Shown here in pieces: positions 30,936 through 39,509 of a stretch of DNA of 64,000 bases. The position numbers were made by a program, and so were the translations under genes. How positions within the stretch are numbered: the first letter of the stretch is position 1; every line of letters starts with the position of its first letter. The stretch is from Streptomyces violaceorubidus. Its GTDB lineage: Bacteria; Actinomycetota; Actinomycetes; Streptomycetales; Streptomycetaceae. The notes below the pieces were generated by a model that was not told where the DNA came from, searched no databases, and worked only from the letters and a program-made list of their open reading frames with translations. Location: contig NZ_JODM01000013.1 in assembly GCF_000717995.1 (NCBI RefSeq), positions 1 to 64,000 of the forward strand. The letters run 5' to 3'.

Positions 30936-31052
30936 CGGGTTCTCTCCTCATGCGTCTTCGTGTGCCGACCGGTACGCGTGGGTGCGATGAGCCGACCGTG
31001 GGCGTGTAGCCCCGTACCGTATATGGGTTCGCTGAGGAATCGGCACCGCCGG

Positions 31053-31058
31053 TAGGCT
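31053..31058 (+). promoter_or_regulatory. -10-like box upstream of the metallo-beta-lactamase gene
   Basis: TAGGCT ends 7 bases before an ATG at 31065. Transcription would begin at or near that ATG, giving either a leaderless protein 18 residues longer or a 54-base leader to the GTG at 31119. No matching -35 box is clear. It lies in the divergent region shared with the cyclophilin gene. Confidence 0.45.
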
Positions 31059-31118
31059 CTGACCATGGGCGCGGCCGGTTCGCAAGCCCATCCGTACCGA
31101 CACAAACGAAGGACGATC

Positions 31119-31835
31119 GTGCTCATTGCCGGGTTCCCCGCCGGTGCCTGGGGGACGAACTGTTATCTCGTCGCCCCTGCCGCCGGTGAGGAGTGCGTGA
31201 TCATCGACCCGGGCCACCAGGCGGCCCCCGGAGTCGAGGAAGCGATCCGCAGGCATCGGCTCAAGCCCGTCGCCGTCGTCCTCACCCACGGCCACATCGA
31301 CCACGTCGCCTCGGTCGTCCCGGTGTGCGGCGCCCACGACGTGCCGGCCTGGATCCATCCCGAGGACCGCTACATGATGAGCGACCCCGAGAAGGGCATC
31401 GGCCGCAGCATCGGCATGCCGCTCATGGGTGAGCTGACCGTCGGGGAGCCCGACGACGTCAAGGAGCTGACCGACGGCGCGAAGCTGGCGCTGGCGGGCC
31501 TGGAGCTGACCGTCGCGCACGCCCCGGGCCATACCAAGGGGTCGGTGACCTTCGGCCTGCCCGAGGCGGCGGACATCCCGCCGGTGATGTTCTCGGGCGA
31601 CCTCCTGTTCGCCGGCTCCATCGGACGCACCGACCTCCCCGGCGGCTCCATGGACGACTTGCTCGAGTCCCTGGCACGCGTGTGCCTGCCGCTCGACGAC
31701 GCGACCGTGGTGCTGTCCGGACACGGCCCCCAGACGACCATCGGCCAGGAGCGCGCCACCAACCCGTACTTGCGGCAAGTGGCCGCGGGCGGCCAAGGGA
31801 ACAGCGCTGCCGAGGCTCCCCGACGAGGAATGTGA
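31119..31835 (+). CDS. MBL-fold metallo-hydrolase (glyoxalase II-like)
   Basis: The product has 238 residues from the GTG at 31119, chosen for the GAAGGA ribosome site; an in-frame ATG at 31065 is possible if the mRNA is leaderless. Metal ligands are clear: THGHIDHV (H-x-H-x-D-H), then His in APGHTKGS, Asp in FSGDLLF and His in LSGHGPQT. This is the glyoxalase II/YcbL type, which hydrolyses thioesters such as lactoyl-glutathione analogues. The actinomycete substrate is unknown, as these bacteria use mycothiol. hisS follows after 11 bases, an association seen in many actinobacteria. Confidence 0.9.
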   Translation: MLIAGFPAGAWGTNCYLVAPAAGEECVIIDPGHQAAPGVEEAIRRHRLKPVAVVLTHGHIDHVASVVPVCGAHDVPAWIHPEDRYMMSDPEKGIGRSIGMPLMGELTVGEPDDVKELTDGAKLALAGLELTVAHAPGHTKGSVTFGLPEAADIPPVMFSGDLLFAGSIGRTDLPGGSMDDLLESLARVCLPLDDATVVLSGHGPQTTIGQERATNPYLRQVAAGGQGNSAAEAPRRGM

Positions 31836-31846
31836 CGAGACCTTCC

Positions 31847-33109
31847 GTGAGCACCTTCAAGGCCCCCAAGGGCACGTACGACCTGCTGCCGCCGGACTCC
31901 GCCAAGTACCTGGCCGTCCGCGAGGCGATCGCCGCCCCGCTGCGCAACTCGGGCTACGGCTACATCGAGACGCCCGGCTTCGAGAACGTCGAGCTGTTCG
32001 CGCGCGGCGTCGGCGAGTCCACCGACATCGTGACCAAGGAGATGTACGTCTTCGAGACCAAGGGCGGCGACCGCCTCGCCCTGCGCCCGGAGACCACCGC
32101 TCCGGTACTGCGCGCGGTCCTGGAGGCCAACCTGCACAAGGCGGGCAACCTGCCGGTAAAGGTCTGGTACTCGGGCTCGCAGTACCGCTACGAACGCCCC
32201 CAGAAGGGCCGTTACCGCCACTTCTCCCAGGTCGGCGCCGAGGCGATCGGCGCCGAGGACCCGGCCCTGGACGCCGAACTGATCATCCTGGCCGACCAGT
32301 CGTACCGCGCGCTCGGCCTGCGGGACTTCCGCATCCTGCTCAACTCCCTGGGCGGCCAGGAGTGCCGTCCCGTCTACCGGGCCGCGCTGCAGGACTTCCT
32401 GCGCGGTCTCGACCTGGACGAGGACACGCTGCGCCGCGCCGAGATCAACCCGCTGCGCGTCCTGGACGACAAGCGCCCCGACGTCCAGAAGCAGCTCACC
32501 GACGCCCCGCTGCTGCGCGACTACCTGTGCGACGCCTGCAAGGCGTACCACGAGGAGGTGCGCGAGCTGATCACGGCGGCGGGCGTGGTCTTCGAGGACG
32601 ACCCGAAGCTGGTCCGCGGCCTGGACTACTACACCCGCACGACGTTCGAGTTCGTCCACGACGGTCTCGGCTCCCAGTCCGCGGTGGGCGGCGGCGGCCG
32701 CTACGACGGCCTCTCCGAGATGATCGGCGGCCCCTCCCTGCCGTCGGTCGGCTGGGCCCTCGGCGTCGACCGCACCGTCCTCGCCCTGGAGGCGGAAGGC
32801 ATCGAGCTGGACATCCCGTCCGCCACCTCCGTCTTCGCGGTCCCTCTGGGCGAGGAGGCCCGCCGGATCCTGTTCGCCAAGGTCACCGAGCTGCGCAAGA
32901 ACGGCGTCGCGGCCGACTTCTCCTACGGCGGCAAGGGCCTCAAGGCGGCGATGAAGGCGGCCAACCGCTCCGGCGCCCGGTACACCCTGGTCCTGGGCGA
33001 GCGCGACCTGGCCGACGGCGTCGTCCAGCTCAAGGACATGGAGTCCGGCGAGCAGAGCGCGATCGGCGTCAACGAGATCGTGGCGGAGCTGGAGTCACGG
33101 CTCGGCTAG
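31847..33109 (+). CDS. hisS: Histidyl-tRNA synthetase
   Basis: The product has 420 residues from a GTG. It is a class II synthetase that charges tRNA-His. Motif 1 lies in the N-terminal region around [18 protein letters not shown], motif 2 is [23 protein letters not shown], the histidine-specific loop is [15 protein letters not shown] and motif 3 is GGGGRYDGL...GWALGVDR. The C-terminal anticodon-binding domain is complete ([11 protein letters not shown]...YTLVLGERD). It follows the MBL gene closely and ends before a strong hairpin. Confidence 0.98.
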   Translation: MSTFKAPKGTYDLLPPDSAKYLAVREAIAAPLRNSGYGYIETPGFENVELFARGVGESTDIVTKEMYVFETKGGDRLALRPETTAPVLRAVLEANLHKAGNLPVKVWYSGSQYRYERPQKGRYRHFSQVGAEAIGAEDPALDAELIILADQSYRALGLRDFRILLNSLGGQECRPVYRAALQDFLRGLDLDEDTLRRAEINPLRVLDDKRPDVQKQLTDAPLLRDYLCDACKAYHEEVRELITAAGVVFEDDPKLVRGLDYYTRTTFEFVHDGLGSQSAVGGGGRYDGLSEMIGGPSLPSVGWALGVDRTVLALEAEGIELDIPSATSVFAVPLGEEARRILFAKVTELRKNGVAADFSYGGKGLKAAMKAANRSGARYTLVLGERDLADGVVQLKDMESGEQSAIGVNEIVAELESRLG

Positions 33110-33129
33110 CGGCCGGGTGTCCCCGTCCC

Positions 33130-33168
33130 CTCCAGGGGCGCGCGTTTCGTTCGCGTGTGCCCCTGGAG
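33130..33168 (+). terminator. Terminator hairpin after hisS
   Basis: CTCCAGGGGC (from 33130) pairs with GCCCCTGGAG (to 33168), and an inner CGCG/CGCG pairing extends the stem. It sits 21 bases after the hisS stop. Confidence 0.8.
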
Positions 33169-33211
33169 AACGGGTGGTGGCCCGAAAGCGCCGCTCCGGA
33201 GTGATCGCCGA

Positions 33212-33236
33212 ACCGTTCATAGGCTCATCGAACGGT
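33212..33236 (+). promoter_or_regulatory. Inverted repeat flanking a -10 box upstream of the VKOR gene
   Basis: ACCGTTC (33212-33218) and GAACGGT (33230-33236) form a perfect 7-bp inverted repeat with an 11-base spacer that contains TAGGCT (33220-33225), a good -10 hexamer. A repressor on this site would cover the promoter. The resulting leader to the ATG at 33310 would be about 78 bases. Confidence 0.45.
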
Positions 33237-33309
33237 GCCCCTACAGGGTCGTGCGGCACAATGGCCCCTGCCCGAAGCAGTCCCACTCCCCAGTGACGGA
33301 ATCGGCGTG

Positions 33310-33972
33310 ATGAGCAAGACGACAGTGAAGGACGTCTCCACCGTGACAGAGTCGTCGCCGGACAGCGGCACCCGCACCCCGCGCACCGAGGGCGGCAGCC
33401 GCGCGCTCGCGCTGCTGCTGGTGATCACGGGCGCGGCCGGCCTGCTCGCCGCGTGGGTCATCACGATCGACAAGCAGAAGATCCTCGAGGCCAAGGTCGC
33501 CGGCACCACCTTCACGCCCGGCTGCAGCCTGAACCCGGTCGTCTCCTGCGGCAACATCATGGAGAGCGACCAGGCCTCGGCCTTCGGCTTCCCCAACCCG
33601 ATGCTCGGCCTCGTCGCCTACGGCATCGTCATCTGCGTCGGCATGAGCCTGCTCGCCCGCGCCACCTTCCCGCGCTGGTACTGGCTCACCTTCAACGCGG
33701 GCTGCCTCTTCGGCATCGCCTTCGTCTCGTGGCTCCAGTTCCAGTCCCTGTACCGGATCAACTCGCTGTGCCTGTGGTGCTGCCTGGCCTGGGTCGCCAC
33801 GATCCTGATGTTCTGGTACGTGACGTCCTTCAACGTCCGCAAGGGCTTCCTGCCCGCGCCGGGCTGGCTGCGCGGCTTCTTCGGCGAGTTCACCTGGGTC
33901 CTGCCGGTGCTGCACATCGGCATCATCGGCATGATGATCCTCACTCGCTGGTGGGACTTCTGGACCAGCTGA
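33310..33972 (+). CDS. Vitamin K epoxide reductase (VKOR) family protein
   Basis: The product has 220 residues from ATG 33310, immediately after an in-frame GTG. It has five hydrophobic segments. The VKOR cysteines are all present: the loop pair Cys72 and Cys80 in GCSLNPVVSCGNIM, and the active-site CxxC Cys154-Leu-Trp-Cys157 (followed by Cys158). Bacterial VKOR re-oxidises DsbA-like proteins by passing electrons to menaquinone, so it supports disulfide formation in exported proteins. No thioredoxin-like partner is fused or adjacent. Confidence 0.93.
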   Translation: MSKTTVKDVSTVTESSPDSGTRTPRTEGGSRALALLLVITGAAGLLAAWVITIDKQKILEAKVAGTTFTPGCSLNPVVSCGNIMESDQASAFGFPNPMLGLVAYGIVICVGMSLLARATFPRWYWLTFNAGCLFGIAFVSWLQFQSLYRINSLCLWCCLAWVATILMFWYVTSFNVRKGFLPAPGWLRGFFGEFTWVLPVLHIGIIGMMILTRWWDFWTS

Positions 33973-34028
33973 CCGGCCTTCCGCGAGGGCGGGCCCACCG
34001 GGCCCGCCGCGTTGTCGGTGCGGTCCTT

Positions 34029-34034
34029 TAGGGT
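34029..34034 (+). promoter_or_regulatory. -10 box of a leaderless promoter (RarA-like gene)
   Basis: TAGGGT ends 7 bases before the GTG at 34042, so the transcript should begin at the start codon. No Shine-Dalgarno sequence is seen. Confidence 0.55.
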
Positions 34035-34041
34035 TCAGGGC

Positions 34042-35397
34042 GTGGAGCCCGATCTGTTCACCGCCGCAGCCGAAGAACGCCAGGAGAAGGACCCGACCGG
34101 CAGCCCCCTCGCCGTGCGGATGCGCCCGCGCACCCTCGACGAGGTCGTCGGCCAGCAGCACCTGCTCAAGCCCGGATCGCCCCTGCGCCGCCTGGTCGGC
34201 GAGGGCGCGTCCGGCCCCGCGGGGCCCTCCTCGGTCATCCTCTGGGGCCCGCCGGGCACCGGCAAGACGACCCTGGCCTACGTCGTCTCCAAGGCCACCA
34301 ACAAGCGCTTCGTGGAGCTCTCGGCGATCACCGCGGGCGTCAAGGAGGTCCGCGCGGTCATCGACGGCGCCCGCCGCGCGGTCGGCGGGTACGGCAAGGA
34401 GACCGTCCTCTTCCTGGACGAGATCCACCGCTTCAGCAAGGCCCAGCAGGACTCCCTGCTCCCCGCCGTCGAGAACCGCTGGGTCACCCTGATCGCCGCC
34501 ACCACCGAGAACCCGTACTTCTCGGTGATCTCCCCGCTGCTCTCCCGCTCCCTCCTGCTCACCCTCGAACCCCTCACCGACGACGACGTGCGGGACCTGC
34601 TCCGCCGCGCCCTGAGCGACGAGCGCGGCCTGCGGGACGCCGTCGCCCTCCCCGAGGACACCGAGGAGCACCTGCTGCGGATCGCCGGCGGCGACGCCCG
34701 CCGCGCGCTCACCGCCCTGGAGGCCGCCGCCGGGGCCGCGCTGGACAAGGGCGAGACGGAGGTCTCCCTGACCACGCTGGAGGAGACGGTCGACCGGGCC
34801 GCGGTGAAGTACGACCGCGACGGCGACCAGCACTACGACGTCGCCAGCGCCCTGATCAAGTCCATCCGCGGCTCCGACGTCGACGCCGCCCTGCACTACC
34901 TGGCCCGGATGATCGAGGCCGGCGAGGACCCCCGCTTCATCGCCCGGCGCCTGATGATCTCCGCCAGCGAGGACATCGGCCTGGCCGATCCGAACGCGTT
35001 GCAGATCGCCGTCGCCGCCGCCCAGGCCGTCGCCATGATCGGCTTCCCCGAGGCCGCCCTCACCCTCAGCCACGCCACCATCGCCCTGGCGCTGGCCCCC
35101 AAGTCCAACGCCGCGACCACCGCCATCGGCGCCGCCCTGGACGACGTGCGCAAGGGGCACACCGGCCCGGTCCCCGCCCACCTGCGCGACAGTCACTACA
35201 AGGGCGCCGGAAAACTGGGACACGGACAGGGGTACGTGTACCCGCACGACCTGCCCGAGGGCATCGCCGCCCAGCAGTACGCCCCGGACGGACTGAAGGA
35301 GCGGACGTACTACACGCCGACCCGGCACGGTGCCGAGGCCAGGTACGCGGACGCGGTGGAGTGGACCCGCGGGCACCTCGGTCGCAAGCCCTCCTGA
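34042..35397 (+). CDS. Replication-associated recombination ATPase RarA/MgsA (AAA+)
   Basis: The product has 451 residues from a GTG next to a TAGGGT -10 box. It is a clamp-loader-like AAA+ protein of the MgsA/Mgs1/WRNIP1 family that works at stalled replication forks. It begins with [11 protein letters not shown], then [17 protein letters not shown], Walker [11 protein letters not shown], Walker [16 protein letters not shown], sensor 1 AATTENPYF and the arginine-finger region [10 protein letters not shown]. The C-terminal MgsA tetramerisation domain ([20 protein letters not shown]...GYVYPHD) is complete. The next gene is rpsD. Confidence 0.94.
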   Translation: MEPDLFTAAAEERQEKDPTGSPLAVRMRPRTLDEVVGQQHLLKPGSPLRRLVGEGASGPAGPSSVILWGPPGTGKTTLAYVVSKATNKRFVELSAITAGVKEVRAVIDGARRAVGGYGKETVLFLDEIHRFSKAQQDSLLPAVENRWVTLIAATTENPYFSVISPLLSRSLLLTLEPLTDDDVRDLLRRALSDERGLRDAVALPEDTEEHLLRIAGGDARRALTALEAAAGAALDKGETEVSLTTLEETVDRAAVKYDRDGDQHYDVASALIKSIRGSDVDAALHYLARMIEAGEDPRFIARRLMISASEDIGLADPNALQIAVAAAQAVAMIGFPEAALTLSHATIALALAPKSNAATTAIGAALDDVRKGHTGPVPAHLRDSHYKGAGKLGHGQGYVYPHDLPEGIAAQQYAPDGLKERTYYTPTRHGAEARYADAVEWTRGHLGRKPS

Positions 35398-35405
35398 GCA
35401 GCCTG

Positions 35406-35411
35406 TAGAAT
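35406..35411 (+). promoter_or_regulatory. -10 box of the rpsD promoter
   Basis: TAGAAT lies 10 bases after the RarA-like stop codon, with TCGCAA (35382-35387, 18-base spacer) as a weak -35 candidate. A start near 35418 gives rpsD a leader of about 275 bases. Confidence 0.55.
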
Positions 35412-35417
35412 CGCCCG

Positions 35418-35692
35418 GAGCGCCGAGTCCCGTGCAGTCAGAACGGGACAACCGGCCGGAACCCTCCGGGGTTCCAGGAGCGTCGCGCACCGTCGATCGG
35501 TGTCGCGGGCAGCCCACCACCACCCGGCTTCCGGGAGCGGTCGGTGGGCCACTCGCGTGCTGCACGTATGTGCCCAGACCAGGGGAGCGGCTGCCCGGCG
35601 GGTCCCGAGCGGACCGGACGGGTTTCCCCGGCTGCGGATTGCGACCTCCCTCAACCCTGACAAGCCGGAAATCTAGAGAAGAGACACAGACA
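35418..35692 (+). promoter_or_regulatory. Long structured rpsD leader, candidate S4 autoregulatory element
   Basis: This 5' region contains several successive hairpins visible by eye: GTCCCGT/ACGGGAC (35427-35433 with 35443-35449); GGAACCC/GGGTTCC (35458-35464 with 35469-35475, 4-base loop); CACCG/CGGTG (35488-35492 with 35498-35502); and a compound element in which GCCCACC (35512-35518) pairs with GGTGGGC (35543-35549) around an inner CCCGG/CCGGG stem. In other bacteria S4 represses its own mRNA by binding a leader that mimics its 16S rRNA site. That role here is inferred. There is no open reading frame of note. Confidence 0.5.
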
Positions 35693-36307
35693 GTGGCGAA
35701 CCAGTCCCGCCCCAAGGTCAAGAAGTCGCGTGCCCTCGGCATCGCGCTGACCCCGAAGGCCGTCAAGTACTTCGAGGCCCGCCCCTACCCGCCGGGTGAG
35801 CACGGCCGCGGCCGCAAGCAGAACTCGGACTACAAGGTCCGTCTGCTCGAGAAGCAGCGTCTGCGCGCGCAGTACGACCTCAGCGAGCGCCAGCTCGTCC
35901 GCGCCTACGAGCGTGCCTCCAAGACCAACATGAAGACCGGCGAGGCCCTGGTCATCGAGCTCGAGCGCCGTCTCGACGCGCTGGTCCTGCGTTCGGGCAT
36001 CGCCCGCACGATCTACCAGGCCCGCCAGATGGTCGTGCACGGCCACATCCAGGTCAACGGCCAGAAGGTCGACAAGCCGTCCTTCCGCGTCCGCCCGGAC
36101 GACGTCGTGCAGGTGCGCGAGCGCTCCAAGGAGAAGACGCTCTTCACGATCGCCCGCGAGGGTGGTTTCGCCCCCGACGGCGAGACCCCGCGCTACCTCC
36201 AGGTGAACCTCAAGGCCCTGGCGTTCCGCCTGGACCGCGAGCCGAACCGCAAGGAGATCCCGGTGATCTGCGACGAGCAGCTCGTCGTCGAGTACTACGC
36301 CCGCTGA
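35693..36307 (+). CDS. rpsD: 30S ribosomal protein S4
   Basis: The product has 204 residues from a GTG. It binds the five-way junction of 16S rRNA early in 30S assembly. The start [19 protein letters not shown] lacks the four zinc-binding cysteines found in some S4 proteins, so this is the zinc-independent form. The S4 RNA-binding domain [34 protein letters not shown] is intact. It is a lone rpsD outside the alpha operon, as is usual in Streptomyces. Confidence 0.98.
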   Translation: MANQSRPKVKKSRALGIALTPKAVKYFEARPYPPGEHGRGRKQNSDYKVRLLEKQRLRAQYDLSERQLVRAYERASKTNMKTGEALVIELERRLDALVLRSGIARTIYQARQMVVHGHIQVNGQKVDKPSFRVRPDDVVQVRERSKEKTLFTIAREGGFAPDGETPRYLQVNLKALAFRLDREPNRKEIPVICDEQLVVEYYAR

Positions 36308-36340
36308 TCCCAGCCCCGGCGCAGTACCACCCGCGGTACC

Positions 36341-38530
36341 TCAGCCCGCCGTCTCCCCGCCCTTCCGGGTGGGCGAGGCGGCGGGCTTCGCCGTCCGGGC
36401 GCCCGCCGCGGCCCGCCCCCCGGCGGTCGGGCGCGGCGCCGGCAGCGAGACGGGCACCCCGGGCCGGCGCAGCGCCCGCGCCACCGCCTCCCGCCGCCCG
36501 AGCCGCGTACCGTGCCGCACGCACTCCTCGTACCGCTCATCGCCGAGCCGGTCCCTCGACGCCGCCTCGCACAGCTCGTGGGGGGCGTTGTAGTACGCCG
36601 AGCCGAACAGCGGCAGCCCCACCGACGGCCACATGCGATCCGCCGCGCCCTGCAACACCGCCGCCTCCGCCGCGTCGCCCTCCGCCACCGTGACCAGGGC
36701 GAGCAGCTCCACCGCCAGCACCGAGCCCAGCTGGTCGCGGAAGCGGTGCGCACTGCCCAGGCAGTCGGCCAGCAACTCGCGGGCGCGCACCGGCTCGCCC
36801 TCGCTCCAGGCCGCGTAGGCCAGCACGTACAGGGCGTACCCCCGCGCCCAGCGCTCCCCGTGGTCCTCGCACACATGGCGCACGTCCTCGCACAGGCGCA
36901 CCGCGTCCGGCAGGTCGCCCTGGAACGCCCGGGTCATCGCCAGCTCCACCTGGCCCATCAGCACATTGCTGTTGAGCTCGCCGATCTCCCGGTAGCGGTG
37001 CAGCGCGGAGCGCAACAGCCGCTCCGCGCGCGGCATGTCGTCGGCCACCAGCGCCAGACAGCCGGTGCGGTGCTCCGCGTAGGCCACCGCCGTGGGGTTC
37101 GCCGAGCGCTCCGCCTCCTGGCGGCACTCCTGGAGCGCCGCCAGCGCGGCCACCGTGTCGCCCTGGAGGATCGCCACGTAGGCGAGCACCCACAGCGCCT
37201 TCAGCCGGGACTGCTCGCCCGCCGTCGGCTCTGCGTCCAGCCGCACCGCCTGCTCCAGCCAGTGCCGCCCCTCCGCCAGCCGACCGCAGCCGACCCAGTG
37301 GAACCACAGGGCGCCCGCCAGGTACTGGCCCAGGTGGGCGCCGTCCGGCTCGTCCAGGCAGTGCTCCAGGGCGCCGCGCAGATTCGGCAGCTCGGCGTCC
37401 ACCCGCGCCGCGACCTCGCCCTGGCGCGGCGAGAACCACTCCAGCTCGCACCAGGTGGCCAGGCCGACGTACCAGTCCCGGTGCCGCCGCCGCAGCCGGA
37501 CCGCGTCGCCGGTGGCCTCCAGCCAGTCGGCGCCGTACGCCCGTACCGTGTCGAGCATCCGGTAGCGCACCCCGGCCGGGGACTCCTCGCGGGTCAGCAC
37601 GGACTGCGCGAGCAGCGCGGAGAGCACGTCGAGCACGTCGTCGGCCGGCAGTCCGTCCCCGCTGCACACGTACTCGGCGGCGTCCAGGTCGAAGGGCCCG
37701 GCGAACACCGAGAGCCGCGCCCACAGCAGCCGTTCCGGCGGGGTGCACAGCTCGTGGCTCCAGCCGATGGCCGTGCGCAGCGTCCGGTGCCGGGGCAGCG
37801 CGGTGCGGTCCCCGCCCGTCAGCAGCCGGAACCGGTCGTCGAGGCGCCGCAGCACCTGCCCCGGCGACAGCGCGCCCAGGCGCCCCGCCGCCAGCTCGAT
37901 CGCCAGCGGGATGCCGTCCAGGCGCCGGCACAGCTCGCGCACCTCCCGCTGGTCGGCGTCCGGGTCGGCGGCGTAGCCGCAGGTGACGCTCCGCTGCCCG
38001 GCCCGGACCGTCAGCAGCTCCATCGCCTCCTCCGTGCCCAGCGGCGCCAGCGCAAAGAGCCGCTCCCCGGCCACGCCCAGCGGTCTGCGCCCCGCCGCCA
38101 GCACCCGCAGCCCCGGGGCACGGGCGAGCAGGTCGCTGACCAGCGCCGCGCAGGCGTCCACCAGGTGCTCGACGCCGTCCAGGAGCAGCAGCAGCTCCCG
38201 CTCGGCCAGGTGCGCGAGCAGCGTCTCGCGCGGGAGCCGGGTCGTGTGGTCGGTCAGACCCAGCGCCTCCACGACCGCGTAGTCGACGAACTCCTCGTCC
38301 CGCACCGGCGCGAGTTGCACCCGCCACACCCCGTCCCGGGGCGAGCGGCGCGCGGCCGCCCGCGCTGCCAGCCGGGACTTGCCGACGCCACCGGTGCCGG
38401 TGACGGTCACCAGCCGGGCCGAGTCCAGCGTCCGGGCCAGCTCCGCCAGTTGCGCCCCCCTGCCCACGAACGTGTCGAGCTCCAGCGGGAGGTTGCCGTT
38501 CGGGATGCCGTCGCGCCGATGGTCTCGCAT
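36341..38530 (-). CDS. STAND-family ATPase (NB-ARC with TPR-like C-terminus), no DNA-binding domain
   Basis: The product has 729 residues from the ATG at 38530, placed just after a promoter on the minus strand. It begins with LPLELDTFVGR, then the P-loop GTGGVGKSRLAARAA (about 45-59), LLLLDGVEHL as Walker B, and LCRRLDGIPLAIELAAGRL as the GLPLA-type motif. The second half is helical with TPR-like repeats, and the final 40 residues are Pro/Ala-rich. It resembles the ATPase part of AfsR/LuxR-type regulators, but neither a SARP/winged-helix N-terminus nor a LuxR HTH C-terminus is present. It may signal through protein partners. It is convergent with rpsD. Confidence 0.85.
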   Translation of the reverse strand: MRDHRRDGIPNGNLPLELDTFVGRGAQLAELARTLDSARLVTVTGTGGVGKSRLAARAAARRSPRDGVWRVQLAPVRDEEFVDYAVVEALGLTDHTTRLPRETLLAHLAERELLLLLDGVEHLVDACAALVSDLLARAPGLRVLAAGRRPLGVAGERLFALAPLGTEEAMELLTVRAGQRSVTCGYAADPDADQREVRELCRRLDGIPLAIELAAGRLGALSPGQVLRRLDDRFRLLTGGDRTALPRHRTLRTAIGWSHELCTPPERLLWARLSVFAGPFDLDAAEYVCSGDGLPADDVLDVLSALLAQSVLTREESPAGVRYRMLDTVRAYGADWLEATGDAVRLRRRHRDWYVGLATWCELEWFSPRQGEVAARVDAELPNLRGALEHCLDEPDGAHLGQYLAGALWFHWVGCGRLAEGRHWLEQAVRLDAEPTAGEQSRLKALWVLAYVAILQGDTVAALAALQECRQEAERSANPTAVAYAEHRTGCLALVADDMPRAERLLRSALHRYREIGELNSNVLMGQVELAMTRAFQGDLPDAVRLCEDVRHVCEDHGERWARGYALYVLAYAAWSEGEPVRARELLADCLGSAHRFRDQLGSVLAVELLALVTVAEGDAAEAAVLQGAADRMWPSVGLPLFGSAYYNAPHELCEAASRDRLGDERYEECVRHGTRLGRREAVARALRRPGVPVSLPAPRPTAGGRAAAGARTAKPAASPTRKGGETAG

Positions 38531-38539
38531 GAAACACGG

Positions 38540-38569
38540 AGCGTACTGAACCGTATTCACTCCGTACAA
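38540..38569 (-). promoter_or_regulatory. Promoter of the STAND ATPase gene
   Basis: On the minus strand TTGTAC (38564-38569) and TACGCT (38540-38545) are separated by 18 bases. The expected start is about 38530-38534, at or a few bases before the ATG, so the mRNA is probably leaderless. Confidence 0.6.
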
Positions 38570-38704
38570 TCGGTGCGCCGAACTCCACCGCACCGCGCCG
38601 CGCGCGACGGGGAATCCGGTACGGAGCCGCGCGCCCGGCGCGATAGGCTCGGTGCACGACTTTCCCGATGTCCGATCACGTCTTCAAGGGAGCGGGTGCA
38701 CACA

Positions 38705-39145
38705 GTGTCCGGTGGCGAGGTGGCCGGGATCCTGGTGGCCGTCTTCTGGGCGATCCTGGTCTCCTTCCTCGCCGTCGCACTGGCGAGGCTGGCCCAGACG
38801 CTCAGGACGACCACCAAGCTCGTGGCGGACGTGACCGACCAGGCCGTCCCGCTGCTGGCCGACGCCTCCGCGGCGGTGCGCAGCGCGCAGACCCAGATCG
38901 ACCGGGTCGACGCGATCGCCTCCGACGTCCAGGAGGTCACCTCGAACGCCTCCGCGCTCTCCACCACCGTGGCCTCCACCTTCGGCGGCCCGCTGGTCAA
39001 GGTCGCGGCGTTCGGGTACGGCGTGCGCCGGGCACTCGGCGGTCGCAAGGAGGACATGTCCGCCCCCGCCGCCCAGGCGCGGCGTACCGTGATCGTGGGC
39101 CGCACGCTCCCGGCCGCGCGGCGGACGAAGCGGAAGAAGGGCTGA
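38705..39145 (+). CDS. DUF948 family membrane protein
   Basis: The product has 146 residues, with a GTG after AGGGAG. A single N-terminal transmembrane helix (VAGILVAVFWAILVSFLAVALARLAQTL) is followed by a coiled-coil-like stretch (LVADVTDQAVPLLADASAAVRSAQTQIDRVDAIASDVQEV) and a basic C-terminus ending RRTKRKKG. This is the DUF948 layout. There is no known enzymatic activity. Together with the next gene it precedes alaS in many actinobacteria, and the three are probably co-transcribed (7-base and 1-base junctions). Confidence 0.85.
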   Translation: MSGGEVAGILVAVFWAILVSFLAVALARLAQTLRTTTKLVADVTDQAVPLLADASAAVRSAQTQIDRVDAIASDVQEVTSNASALSTTVASTFGGPLVKVAAFGYGVRRALGGRKEDMSAPAAQARRTVIVGRTLPAARRTKRKKG

Positions 39146-39152
39146 CCGAGCG

Positions 39153-39509
39153 ATGTTCCGCCGTACGTTCTGGTTCGGCACCGGCGTGGCCGCCGGTGTG
39201 TGGGCCACCACCAAGGTCAACCGGAAGCTCAAGCAGCTCACCCCCGACAGCCTCGCCGCGACCGCGGCGAACAAGGCGCTGGACGTGGGCACCCGGGTCA
39301 GGGACCGCGCGGTGGGCTTCGCGCTCGACGTCCGCGACAACATGGCCCAGCGGGAGGCCGAACTGGACGACGCGCTGGGCCTGAACGCCCCCGTCGACCG
39401 TGAACTGCCCGCCCTGAGGCACCACACCGCCATCGAGAACAGCAAGGACCCGAAGTACGTCGTCGACGACCACGCGACGTACTCGTACAACCGGAATGAG
39501 GACCACTGA
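39153..39509 (+). CDS. Small conserved actinobacterial protein (DUF6167-like)
   Basis: The product has 118 residues. It begins [31 protein letters not shown] with a short hydrophobic segment, then a helical region ([35 protein letters not shown]) and a polar tail. I know it only as a conserved neighbour of alaS; no function is assigned. Its stop codon shares one base with the alaS ATG, indicating translational coupling. Confidence 0.8.
   Translation: MFRRTFWFGTGVAAGVWATTKVNRKLKQLTPDSLAATAANKALDVGTRVRDRAVGFALDVRDNMAQREAELDDALGLNAPVDRELPALRHHTAIENSKDPKYVVDDHATYSYNRNEDH

Noticed and set aside
31065..31118. ATG at 31065 as the main start of the MBL hydrolase
   Set aside because: It would add 18 residues not typical of the fold, while the GTG at 31119 has a GAAGGA ribosome site. 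It remains possible if the mRNA is leaderless.
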